A stretch of DNA of 64,000 nt from Oreohelix idahoensis (lineage: Eukaryota > Mollusca > Gastropoda > Stylommatophora > Oreohelicidae), in contig JAMPIV010004466.1 of NCBI GenBank assembly GCA_024509875.1, positions 95,548 to 159,547 on the forward strand. The letters are read 5' to 3'. Below the pieces are notes generated by a model. The model was not told where the DNA came from, ran no database searches, and saw only the letters and a program-made list of their open reading frames with translations. Below are positions 46,876 to 58,011 of the stretch, one piece after another. The translations under genes were made by a program, and so were the position numbers. Within the stretch, counting starts at the first letter, position 1. Every line of letters starts with the position of its first letter.

Positions 46876-49760
46876 TTAAGGGGAGGTTTCACCCATATTT
46901 TGGCATTTTGTTTAAAAATTATCATTTTTACAATATTGATGCTACAGTTTAGTGTCACCATTTTTCTACCTAACACTATGTTTTTTATTGCAGTTTTCAG
47001 CTTACAAATATTTTAAATTAATTTTTCAAATACGTATGTTCAGCCACAAATCAGCTAATTATATATATGCAAAAAATTTATTTTGTTATAACTTTTTTTA
47101 TTTATTAACATATTTTAATAATTTTTTCGGTATTTAGTCCAGCCAGGGCATTAGATTAAAATTTTTAAAAGTTATGAACCTTAACATAAAATAACATTTC
47201 ATTGGCTGAAACTTCTCATGATTGTCACAAAATCGCCAGCTTCAACCAATCAGAATCAAGCTTTCATTGGGGCTTGGCTGGCTGATTTATTTACTTCGTA
47301 TTCACTTCCTGTGTCATTGTGAAGCAGAATTAGCGATTACTGTGAAATTTATAGTGATTTCTTATTTAATAAAATGGATTGTGTTAATAAATCAACAGCA
47401 TAAGGTAAAAGAAGGAAGGATAGGCCCATTAAGAGGAAATTTAGAGGTAACAGATATTCTGGTTCTCTTAAACAACCGAAAGTCACAGCCACGTGTCAGA
47501 CAAACGAAATAAGCCTAGGCCTATCGTCAAACTGTCATTCTCAGCCAGATGAACGTAAAACTCTAAACTCATCGGCATCATTCTGCAAATTAAATAGTGT
47601 TAAAACTACAGCTGTGAAACCCACTGATCCTGAAACTATTGAAGGATACAGAATTATCAGCATTGAAAACGTCTTGGATTTTGTAAACAGTTCCCCTGTC
47701 CAAAGTGTTTGACATCACCTGTCACTACAAACAGTGAGCAGAACCAGTTTACAGAGTCTTTATACACAGTGAATGAGACTCACTTTGGCCTGTCAAGTTC
47801 ATTTACTTTCACTTGTATATTTTGTTGTGACAGTTTTCAACTATCTTCATCTGCTGAAAATATAAATTTAAGATTCCAGATGTCAATGTTTAGCATAGGA
47901 ATAAACAAAGAAAAAAGTAAACGTTTTCTGACAAATATGAATATGCCTCCACCAGTAGCATCAGCAACACACAGTGAGTTGAAAAGGAAAATTTTGCATG
48001 CTACAAAAAGATGTGCAGAAGAAAGTATGCATTCTGCTGTCGAAGAATTAAAATCAGATGTTAAGACAAATGAAGTTACTGTGTCATGTGATGGCACCTG
48101 GCAACGGCGAGGCTTCTCAAGTAAAAATGGCATAGCAACAGTTCTATCTGTGAACCCAGTGAGAGCAGCAAAAGTTGTTGATGTAGAAATTTTGTCCAAT
48201 TACTGTGATGCTTGCAGTAAGGCTAGAAAGAAATACAAAACAGATGAAGAATTTGAAGTGTGGATGACAGGTCATAAATCATGCCAAAAAAATCATGAGG
48301 GTGCCTCTGGTCTGATGGAATCAAATGGAATGATTAATATTTTTAGAAGATCTGAGGAAAAACATGGTTTGAAGTATGTAAAATATCTTGGAGATGGGGA
48401 TTCAAAAAGTTTTAAATCTGTTGCCGAGGCAAAGCCACAAATGTATCCGGGACTTCAAATCAAAAAATTAGAATGCTGCGGCCATGTTCAGAAACGAATG
48501 GGACGACGTCTCCTTGATAAAGTTGCAGAATGTAAAGGTAAGCAGTATGAAGAAGATGGGAAAAAGTATAAGGGTATTGGAAATTTTGGAAGATTAACAA
48601 AGAGTGCTATTATGAGAATACAAGGTCATTACAGTGCCGCAATAAGAGGAAATATTGGTTCAATTTCCAATATGAAAAAAAGCATAATGGCCATTCTCAA
48701 GCACCGTGCTGGAGATCATGAAGATTGTGGAGATTGGTGCCCAAAGGATATAAACAAGGCTAACAAAAACAGGCTGCCTAAATTTGTCATTAAAGAAATT
48801 CAGCCTGTCTTTGATGAATTGTCTTCAGACTTCTTGTTGTCAAAATGTCTCCATGGAGGAACACAGAACTCTAATGAGTCTTTCCCAATCTGATCTGGAA
48901 CAGATGTCCCAAAGCAGCATTTGTAGGAAGAGACAGATTAGAACTTTCAGTTTATGATGCTTTGATAGTTTTCAATGATGGAGAACTTGGGAGAAGAGGA
49001 ATTTTTGAAAATCTTGGTCTATCTTTTGGGAAATACTGCTTCAAAGGATTTTTCTGGTTTTGACGCGGCACGAGTCTCTGCTTCCCTAAGATCATATGAT
49101 ATGAAAAAAGCAGAATACAGACACAGAAAATCTTTCCTGGATTATAAGAATACCAACAAAGATAATGGATATGCAGGTGGTGGATTCTAATGTGAGTATG
49201 ACAATTTTACAGCATGTTTTCCCTGTATTTTGCTTATTTCTACGATATTGTTTTTCAGCAATTTTGATGACATCATGTCAGGATTACTCAAAAAGTTGTA
49301 AAGCTAAAGGCTTTAAACTTTGTATACTATATAATCTCATACTATAGTGCTTGTCCCCTGCTAATTTTAAAAGTATAAACCTGTAACTTTTTGATCAGTG
49401 AATTTTTAAAGTATCTCTACCCTGTATTTTTATCAAGAAAAATGGGTCTAATTTTTGAAAATTCATAAAACATCACTCGGACAGTTTATGAAAATGAAAC
49501 TAGAAGGGAGTCTTGAGAATGCTGTGATCTATGTGCAAGCCAAATTCCAATGTCCTATCTTTGCAAATAAAGTGTGCATCTTGACACAAAAAAGTTTCTA
49601 TTTTTAGTAACAATATGCAAATTAGGACCCAATATAATTATTTTCCAATGATTGAGCATTTTTTATTAGATGCTTTGATGTCCTAAACATGCCCAAAAAA
49701 ATTGGAGCTTGTAAAGACAAAAATAAAAAAAAAATTTTTTTAGGTGAAACCTCCCCTTAA
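46876..49760 (+). mobile_element. TTAA-target DNA transposon (Kolobok-like)
   Basis: The 2877-bp element 46880-49756 has perfect 14-bp terminal inverted repeats, GGGGAGGTTTCACC at 46880 and its complement ending at 49756. It is flanked on both sides by TTAA (46876-46879 and 49757-49760). TTAA duplication occurs in piggyBac and Kolobok elements; the transposase inside does not look like piggyBac and fits the Kolobok/Mutator-like type. It holds a single broken transposase gene. The non-coding DNA on each side of the gene is AT-rich. Confidence 0.88.
47374..49190 (+). pseudogene. Kolobok-like transposase (PF20700 Mutator-like type), several breaks
   Basis: A basic N-terminus (47374 on, RKFRGNRYSG-like) has an in-frame stop at codon 10. 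A frame change near 47690 leads to the main 394-codon frame 47709-48893. Landmarks there are a CIFC zinc-like pair, SCDGTWQRRGFSS (Asp128), NYCDAC, YLGDGDSKSF (Asp229/231), a CCGHVQKRMG block (256-265) and a C-terminal Cys/His set (HEDCGDWCP). Frame changes near 48885 and 49060 separate the last parts, which end at 49190. The acidic and Cys/His positions fit an RNase H-fold transposase with an inserted zinc element. The family name is from recall of the motif pattern plus the TTAA target. Confidence 0.78.
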
Positions 49761-49925
49761 ATTTACCTTATGCAAATTTTTGAAACCGGATTTCTGACAC
49801 ACAGGCTTCCTATTACAAAACGATCGTCTGTTAGAGAATAACACTACAATGAGCAAGGCTAAAACTACTTGGATTTGGCATGATACGTTAGACCTGTAGG
49901 GATAGACGCAAGAGAGGATGCATCC

Positions 49926-50060
49926 TGCGTATACAACTAGGGCGCTACAGGATAAATCAACATTCATGCACTTCGACATTTGCTGAGAGAGACTAAGCAC
50001 ACTTTTTTTTTTTTGGTTACTACCTGGAGTGCAGCGATGTCGATTCTGAAGAAAAATAAC
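49926..50060. repeat. Dispersed repeat of about 120 bp, copy 2
   Basis: Counterpart of 33848-33970 in the same orientation, more diverged and with a T run (50003-50014). Confidence 0.55.
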
Positions 50061-50244
50061 AATATTAGTTTCCAGTATTTTTCATGCAAAAATTTTGAGC
50101 CAAAATTCAGTCTGTTACAGCACACTGTCTGTTATGTGCCTTTAAAATAGAGCTATGGGCTCCAGCGTTCAGTAATAAAGTGACGAAATGTGATTTCACA
50201 AACATAAAATGCATAAATCCCCAAGAACAAAACACAAGAGCTCC

Positions 50245-51513
50245 TTATGGACACGCCTGACTTAAATTAGCGAAGAAGGAATAGATACTAGTTTCACCGC
50301 AGCTTCCTCCTATACCGGTCTGACGACTGAGAAACCATTCACCAACACTCTTCTCCATGCAAGTACAAACGAGGTCTAGGCTGCCATTAATGTCAAACCA
50401 AGTCAAACTCGTCAGTGACGTCAGTGCTAGAGGAAGCCGTGTTAGTTTTGTGTTCTGCATGTTCAAGTCTGAAAGTTGTTGTAGGTTTTTAAACGCAAGT
50501 TCGGAAATTTTCACGATAGGATTACTAACCAAGTCTATGGACATTATGCTGGAATTTTCTGGAAAGCTTGTGTCTGTTAATTCAGTTATGAGATTGTATG
50601 AAAGGGAAACATCCTCTATCCAAACAGGAATGTCCGTTGCTCGGATCTGTGTAACAACATTAAAGGTCATTTGTATGCCATGAAGAGAGGGTAAACTTGA
50701 CAGAATCCTAGGAATAACAGGAAGAGAATTGTAGTCCAAAGCCAGAAATGACACGATAGAAGGCAAATGCCCAGATAGAGGATCAGATATTTTGTTATTT
50801 GTAAAGTCTAGATAATCTACTCTTGTAAAGTAGGATAAATCCGGTATTTCAGTAAACTGATTCCCGGTTAACTCCAAATCAATCAAAGATTCCGCAAACG
50901 GACGCAGTGCATTGCTGAGTTGTTTTGTGTCGGAGATACTGTTGTTCATTAAAGAAATACTGGTCAAGGATGTGCTTAGCAGCGGAAGCCATGCTACATC
51001 AGATATTCTATTAAACTCCAGGTGCAGGTCCTGTAACGCAGTCAGCTTCGAAAGTGTTTTAGGAACCATCGCCAGACCGTTAGAGGAAAGATCAAGGGTC
51101 GTCAAGCTGTTGGACAGCACGTCCAATGCATCGTCGGGAACCAGAGTGATAGAGTTTGTATCCAAGCTTAACTCTGTCAGGTGAATGAAGTACTGTATCC
51201 AGGTAGGCCACGTGCTTAAGCTAACGTTGTAAAGGTAAAGAATCTTTACAGTTGATCCGATGTTTTTCATGACATCAATATTCCAATCGTGAATATTAGT
51301 ATCGTAAATGTAAACAGAATTTAGTGCACTTAAATGTCGAAGGGCATCTGGAATCCTGGTAAAATTGGCTTCAGAGAACGATATAGCTTCCATCGTGTCC
51401 TTCGAACCGTCAAAGGCAGTGTCATCAATGGTTGTGATAGGGTTCCTTAACAATGAGATGCCCGACAAATTTGAGGGCAGACTTCCAGCTGGTATTGTTG
51501 TGATATTGTTTGT
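50245..51513 (-). CDS. Leucine-rich-repeat protein, 3' terminal exon
   Basis: The minus-strand frame runs 423 codons from a splice-acceptor-like tttcctacaatttcacag (ending at 51514) to a TAA at 50245-50247. It has no suitable ATG at its start, so it is best read as the last exon of a spliced gene. About ten LRR units of the LxxLxLxxNxI type are seen (for example SLTTLDLSSNGLAMVP, DLHLEFNRISD). A Cys-rich C-terminal cap follows (CTC... GGSC... QACP), as in secreted or extracellular LRR proteins. No transmembrane segment follows. The exon shows no frame break, unlike every transposon gene around it. Upstream exons would lie beyond the minisatellite. Ligand and role are unknown. Confidence 0.75.
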   Translation of the reverse strand, partial: TNNITTIPAGSLPSNLSGISLLRNPITTIDDTAFDGSKDTMEAISFSEANFTRIPDALRHLSALNSVYIYDTNIHDWNIDVMKNIGSTVKILYLYNVSLSTWPTWIQYFIHLTELSLDTNSITLVPDDALDVLSNSLTTLDLSSNGLAMVPKTLSKLTALQDLHLEFNRISDVAWLPLLSTSLTSISLMNNSISDTKQLSNALRPFAESLIDLELTGNQFTEIPDLSYFTRVDYLDFTNNKISDPLSGHLPSIVSFLALDYNSLPVIPRILSSLPSLHGIQMTFNVVTQIRATDIPVWIEDVSLSYNLITELTDTSFPENSSIMSIDLVSNPIVKISELAFKNLQQLSDLNMQNTKLTRLPLALTSLTSLTWFDINGSLDLVCTCMEKSVGEWFLSRQTGIGGSCGETSIYSFFANLSQACP

Positions 51514-51531
51514 CTGTGAAATTGTAGGAAA
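51514..51531 (-). other. Predicted splice acceptor of the LRR exon
   Basis: A pyrimidine-rich minus-strand sequence ending in CAG directly precedes codons that fit the LRR phase (NNITTIPAG). Confidence 0.6.
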
Positions 51532-51803
51532 AATGTAACAACTTTACAATGTGACAACTGTTCATTCCACTCTCATTGCTCAAATAGCTACAACGAATTA
51601 TTCTATCAGCATATAATAGCATATCAGCTATCTTCGACATCCTTCTTTCATTATATGTTATAAATAATTGAAAAAAGAACTTTCATGTAGTACATCGGTT
51701 CATTTGCATATGTATTTAATCCTTATTCTTCTTTGTGTTCGCTTTCTTTTGTTTTTGTTTTTTTTAACTTCGTGTTCATTCCTCTCATTTTTAAAAACCT
51801 TAA

Positions 51804-53311
51804 GACTGCCTCTACATTCTTGTGTTATGACTGTCTCTACATTCTTGTGTTATGACTGTCTCTACATTCTTGTGTTATGACTGTCTCTACATTCTTGTGT
51901 TATGACTGTCTCTACATTCTTGTGTTATGACTGTCTCTACATTCTTGTGTTAAGACTGTCTCTACATTCTTGTGTTATGACTGTCTCTACATTCTTGTGT
52001 TATGACTGTCTCTACATTCTTGTGTTATGACTGTCTCTACATTCATGTGTTATGACTGTCTCTACATTCATGTGTTATGACTGTCTCTACATTCTTGTGT
52101 TATGACTGTCTCTACATTCTTGTGTTATGACTGTCTCTACATTCTTGTGTTATGACTGTTTCTACATTTTTGTGTTATGACTGTCTCTACATTCTTGTGT
52201 TATGACTGTCTCTACATTCTTGTGTTATGACTGTCTCTACATTCTTGTGTTATGACTGTCTCTACATTCTTGTGTTATGACTGTCTCTACATTCTTGTGT
52301 TATGACTGTCTCTACATTCTTGTGTTATGACTGTCTCTGCATTCTTGTGTTATGACTGTCTCTACATTCTTGTGTTATGACTGTCTCTACATTCTTGTGT
52401 TATGACTGTCTCTACATTCTTGTGTTATGACTGTCTCTACATTTTTGTGTTAAGACTGTCTCTACATTCTTGTGTTATGACTGTCTCTACATTCTTGTGT
52501 TATGACTGTCTCTACATTCATGTGTTATGACTGTCTCTACATTCATGTGTTATGACTGTCTCTACATTCTTGTGTTATGACTGTCTCTACATTCTTGTGT
52601 TATGACTGTCTCTACATTCTTGTGTTATGACTGTTTCTACATTTTTGTGTTATGACTGTCTCTACATTCTTGTGTTATGACTGTCTCTACATTCTTGTGT
52701 TATGACTGTCTCTACATTCTTGTGTTATGACTGTCTCTACATTCTTGTGTTATGACTGTCTCTACATTCTTGTGTTATGACTGTCTCTGCATTCTTGTGT
52801 TATGACTGTCTCTACATTCTTGTGTTATGACTGTCTCTACATTCTTGTGTTATGACTGTCTCTACATTCTTGTGTTATGACTGTCTCTACATTCTTGTGT
52901 TATGACTGTCTCTACATTCTTGTGTTATGACTGTCTCTACATTCTTGTGTTATGACTGTCTCTACATTCTTGTGTTATGACTGTCTCTACATTCTTGTGT
53001 TATGACTGTCTCTACATTCTTGTGTTATGACTGTCTCTACATTCTTGTGTTATGACAGTCTCTACATTCTTGTGTTATGACTGTCTCTACATTCTTGTGT
53101 TATGACTGTCTCTACATTCTTGTGTTATGACTGTCTCTACATTCTTGTGTTATGACTGTCTCTACATTCTTGTGTTATGACTGTCTCTACATTCTTGTGT
53201 TATGACTGTCTCTAAATTCTTGTGTTATGACTGTCTCTACATTCTTGTGTTATGACTGTCTCTACATTCTTGTGTTATGACTGTCTCTACATTCTTGTGT
53301 TATGACTGTCT
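51804..53311. repeat. 25-bp minisatellite, about 60 copies
   Basis: Unit tgtctctacattcttgtgtt plus atgac, head to tail for 1.5 kb, with sparse variants (attcatg, tctgcatt, gtttctacattttt, gttaagac). The variants recur in the same order about 475 bp apart, showing a block duplication. Confidence 0.97.
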
Positions 53312-53423
53312 CCCTTTTGCCTTACTTTGTTTATTTTTCTTCTCGTTATCAATTTATGAATATTTATTGTATTCTTTATTTTTTCTTACTTACTTTCAAT
53401 ATGTATGTCTTTTTTTCTTTTCT
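53312..53423. other. T-rich spacer
   Basis: Pyrimidine-rich sequence between the minisatellite and the LINE B tail. No gene. Confidence 0.5.
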
Positions 53424-55190
53424 TACTTACTTACTTACTTAGTCGTTCCCCTTCTACCGTGAGGTGTAGAGGTTTGGAAGAGCGAGCGCCAGACCATCCT
53501 ATCGGCTGTCTTCCTCCTGACCTGGTTCCATTCTAGTCCTCGGTCCTTCAAAGATTGTCTAATGTTGTCCTCTCAGCGGACTCTGGGTCGTCCTGGGGGT
53601 CTGGATCCTTGGCTCTTTGTTTCCCATGCTTGTCGTGGTAGCCGATCTTCTCCAATTCTGCAGACATGGCCAAACCATCTTAGTTGGGACTGTTCTACTT
53701 GGGTCTGCAGGGGGTGGGATTTTATGCCTTGACGTATCGTCTGGTTGCGGACAATGTCTCTTCTTGTTACTTCAACCACCTTCCTCAGATACCTCAAATC
53801 GGAGGTTTGGATCTGGCTTTTGTGGGTTGTAGTCATTGCCCATGACTCGCATCCATATGTCAAGACTGGGACATAGGTGGAGCGGTATACAGCCATCTTC
53901 GTTTTCTTACCAACCTCTCTCTTGCTGAGGAATCATCGATTTATGGCCCGAAAATGTCTCCCAGCTGCTGCTTTTTGAGTGGCCAACTCTTCTTTGATGC
54001 CTCCCTTTCGGTCCATAATAGCTCCGAGGTATTTAAAGTGGTTGACCTGCTCCAGGACCTGTTCTCCCAGCTTAATCTGATGTCTTCTTTCTTCTCGTGA
54101 TATCACGATGGATTTTGTTTTAGAGCTGCTTATGACCATCCCTCTATTCTCCAGCTCTTTCTTCCAGACTTGCAGGTTGGATTGGAGATGTGCCTCTGAT
54201 TTAGCAATCAGGGCAACATCATCAGCAAATGCCAGCTCCGAAATACAGACCTGTCTCATCTTCCAGTACCCCACTGAATACTTTCTTGTTCTCAACTTAC
54301 ATGCCTTGATGACATCGTCCATGAGGAGTGTGAAAAGGTAAGGTGACAGGATATCACCTTGTCTTACACCAGTGGTGGTCCTGAAATCTTCTGACTTATA
54401 GTTTGCTGTCCTCACATAATTTCTGCAAGACTTGTAGAAGCTCCGTATAGCATGAATCAGAGATGCTGGAATGTTCTTCCTTGCCAAACAGTCCCAAAGT
54501 TTGCTCCAGGGGACCCTGTCAAACGCCTTTTCCAGATCTATGAAACAAAGATGGATCTCACTCTTATACTCAAGGGCCTTTTCACTCAGCTGTTTGAGTG
54601 TGAAGATTAGGTCTTGATTGAGTACTTCGGTTCGCTCGGAATCCGCACTGGACCTCATCCAATTGGGGCTCAGCTAGGCGTCGGAGTCTCTGCTCTATAA
54701 TTCTATAGTAGATTTTACCAGGGACACTGAGAAGGGATATGCCTCTATGGTTTCCACACTGTCGATTGTCACCCTTTTTGAAAATTGGTGTTATGATGGC
54801 AATCTCCCATTCCTTTGGTATGGTCTTGTTGTACCACGCTGCCTGTAGAACCCTTAAGAGTAATAGGTCGCCTGATGCTCCCATGTACTTAACCATTTCT
54901 GGTGTTATACCATCATGCCCTGCTGCTTTGCCCATCTTGATTTTCTCCAGTGCTGCCTTCAGTTCTTCCATCTTTATGTCATCTTCACTATCATTGGTTT
55001 TCTCTTCTGTGCTAGTGGTTATCATTTCTGATGCTTCACCATGCTCACCATCCAGGAGTTCTGAGAAATATTCTTTCCATCTTTCCATTATTTCCTTTGG
55101 GGCAGTAAGCAATTTGCCTTGCTTGTCCTTTATAAATTTGAGAGGGCATTGTTTTTCCTTCCTCATGTTCTTTAGGGTCTTATAGAACAA
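53424..55190 (-). pseudogene. LINE family B, 5'-truncated, frameshifted
   Basis: Minus strand. Frame 55226-54582 has the RT fingers (KMGKAAGHDGITPEM, ITPIFKKGD, NHRGISLLS). Frame 54658-53933 has LCFIDLEKAFDRVPW, GVRQGDILSP and the catalytic ELAFADDVALI, then KYLGAIM. Frame 53896-53573 has the thumb (LTYGCESWAM) and the Arg-rich end (GRPRVR). Frame changes near 54640 and 53915 break the ORF. The 3' end carries a TAAG tail (cttacttacttacttact at 53424-53444). The endonuclease is missing. The protein differs from family A. Confidence 0.9.
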
Positions 55191-56104
55191 TACAAAAACT
55201 ATGAATTTGTATCTACATGAATACATCCATGTATTTATTTAATAAAATTTTGAAAGAAATATCACTAAATCATCTCACAAGTAAGCAATAATTGCTAAAA
55301 AACGTCTTGTGAGAACATTTTAGTAATCTTCTTCTTCAAGCACCATGCCTGGTGGGGTAGGCAATCATGTCTTTCCACAACTTCCTGTCTCAGTGATATT
55401 TATAAATTGTGTTGCTGACTTCATTATGTGCCATGATGTCATATTGTTCGTATCTTCTTTTTTTTTGTCTCCTCTAGATATCTTTCCAGTTGTCACAATA
55501 TACTCCAACTTTCTTCTCATATCGTCCTCAAAGAAAGTTGATTACTTCCTTCTAACAAGAGGAATAAGCTCGTTTTCCATTGGCCTCTTTCAGGATATCC
55601 CCATTACTATTTTTAGCTGTCTATGGTATTTTTAACATTCATCTGCAAAACTACATCTCTTGGGCCTCTAGAGCTTTTCCTACTTGTTTACTAATTGTCG
55701 ACGATGTATTTAAGGAATACAATTGACACGTTGCTCAGTATCATTCCTTAGTATAACCTGAAAGGATGTAATGTAAATAGAGTAAACATTTATAACACAT
55801 AAGGAAGGGAAACCGAGGCATGTAAACAGTAAATTCCCTTCCTTATGTGTTATAAATGTTTATACAATACCAAAACCTACCCTCTGTCCTGTACTTACTG
55901 TTCTTAGTCATCTTATATTTACTAGACACAGTTTTAAGGTCTTTGTCTTGTGTGGACTGACCTATACTGTATTTAAGTGGAACAACAGAAGTGATTGCGT
56001 CATTAATAGGCTGGACTACCCATGGAAAACTTCCGGTGTTATGTGTTGCGGGTCGCACTAATGACCCGTCATCGAAGCATCATTTATTTGGTGTTGCCTA
56101 GATG
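55191..56104. other. Unassigned sequence with a 29-bp inverted repeat
   Basis: No gene is supported. The inverted repeat at 55783-55862 is listed separately. Confidence 0.4.
55783..55862. repeat. 29-bp perfect inverted repeat
   Basis: Arms 55783-55811 and 55834-55862 around a 22-base loop. The left arm and loop (acacataaggaagggaa, then tgtaaacagtaaat) match 31846-31884 at the SINE tail. Confidence 0.9.
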
Positions 56105-56199
56105 GCAGGGAGGACAGTGTGATTCGCTTGCATAGCTAAGCGGGGTTGTCGCACTGAAGGTCCTTGGTTCGAGTCCTGGGAAAGCCACTCACGTCTGTT
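56105..56199 (+). mobile_element. tRNA-derived SINE, interrupted by LTR element 3
   Basis: An A-box-like tagctaagcgg (56133-56143) and a perfect B box ggttcgagtcc (56166-56176) sit in tRNA-like sequence. The part gttgtcgcac.gaaggtcc to gccact.acgtctgtt matches the copy at 31965-32050. LTR element 3 begins at 56200, inside it. Confidence 0.65.
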
Positions 56200-57290
56200 T
56201 GTCACGTAGGGTTTATATTCATTTAATTTCCTACATCTTCTTCCTATTCTTTCACCCGATTTCTCTCTTTTATTATCTCTGTATTTCCTTTTTCCTGTAT
56301 ATTTTTCATCCATTCGTTTTGATATTATTATTTTCATATAATTCGCAAACTTTACCTGTTTTCCTTTCTCTAAAACTGAGAATCGCGCTAGGACGATATT
56401 ACGTAGATGTCAGGGCTGCAGGGCGTCAGAAGGCGTGATAAGTCGGTTCGCTGAACATAGGACGTAGCAAATCGTCTACATTCTCACCGAGCGCGCGAGC
56501 TTCTTCTCGGCATAAGTCCCGGTGAGGTGTGATACTTTACATCTGCACCGGTCAGTATCCAGACATTTGTCTGGAAAATCCCAAACTGACACGGCGCTCA
56601 CGGTGGGCCATGGTCAGCTGTAGTGGTAAAACTGCCCTGCATTGGAGTCAGGCTGTCTGGGATTGAAACTGACACGCGTACATCGTGGTCAGTAGGTGAC
56701 AGTTACGACACGCGTTAAGCGGACGTAAATGTTGGGAGTAGGGGAGATAATTTCGCTTGGCGAAATAAGTTTGGGCCCTTTTCGCTTGGCAAGTTTGAAA
56801 CTTTAAGTTTTCATTCTCCTCATAGACTCACAGTAGATTTTTAAACAGAATAGCTGTTAGCGAAGATCTCAGTTTGTTTCGGCAATTTGTCGAACTTCTA
56901 GACTTTTTATTTTAAAAGGCATTTTATTCTTTTGTGCGCCTGTAATTCTGTTGGTTGAGGTAAAGACTTTAGTATCATTCTCGCTCATAGACTCACAGTA
57001 GATAGGTTGCTCGTAAACAGAATAGCTGTTAGCGAAGATCTCAGTTTGTTTCGGCAATTTGTCGAACTTCTAGACTTCCAGAAATATTTTCAGCATTTTT
57101 ATTCTTAAGTTGTGCGACTACCTGTAATTCTGTGGTTGAGGTAATTAATATGATAGATATATAGATTTTGTGAGTGTTAAAGTGTTTAATCGCTTAATTC
57201 ATTTTATATCTATTTCTTTAGCGCAGAAGAGAAATAAAGTGGTAGGCTATTATATTTTCTAGGGAAGCATTCAGTGGAAAGCAGAATAAA
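56200..57290 (+). repeat. 5' LTR of LTR element 3 (at least this far)
   Basis: Matches 63064-64000. A block of about 100 bases (56810-56895) is tandemly repeated at 56975-57075 here but single in the 3' LTR (63706-63800). The true LTR end is unknown. A possible boundary is ttaactacca near 59670, just before ttggcgtagtcgtg, which resembles a primer site; that would make the LTR about 3.4 kb. Confidence 0.75.
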
Positions 57291-57879
57291 AATTAAATTT
57301 CTAGCTTATAACGGCAATTGTAGCTATTTATGAATTTAATTTAACTGCTAATACTTAGACGAGTGTATTTTTCTAAACTAACGTATAAACTCTAGAATCG
57401 AGCCTCGTGAATGGTGACGGAATACGCACGTGTTCTTAATTCATGAGGATTGCTGATTTTTAAATATAACTTACGTCACGGGAAGTTTAAATGATAAGTA
57501 AAGCTCTCTGCTTGCAAGTTTAAATGTAAGTTATAACCAGTACAGATTCTGTTTATTATATTATATGTGTTATTTTTCCTCCACACAGTGAAAGTTTTGG
57601 GGTGACCCTAACTTTACCAGCACCTAGTAGTAGTTTCCATACTTGTGAAGAAATAGACAGTCCTTATTTTGAACCACGTGGGTTTCTTAAGTACCACTGG
57701 TCTAAACAGTGCATATGCAACCCGAGTTAGCCAGAAATACTATATCCCAATAACGGGTTTTCAAAGACTGTAATGCTAAATACTGGACCTTGGAGCCAGA
57801 TCTTAATTTCTTCTAGAAACTCTACGTAATTTTTCTGCCTGGTGGCGCGAAATACTTCTAGTATTAACTAACATTTCCC

Positions 57880-57969
<90 letters not shown>

Positions 57970-57972
57970 ATA

Positions 57973-58011
<39 letters not shown>

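Noticed and set aside
51804..53311. Regular short repeats that might be read as a CRISPR array
   Set aside because: Units are contiguous with no unique spacers, and the surroundings are eukaryotic.
56166..56176. Functional tRNA gene
   Set aside because: The B box is perfect, but the A box is weak, no full cloverleaf forms by eye, and the sequence recurs at 31988 with a non-tRNA tail.
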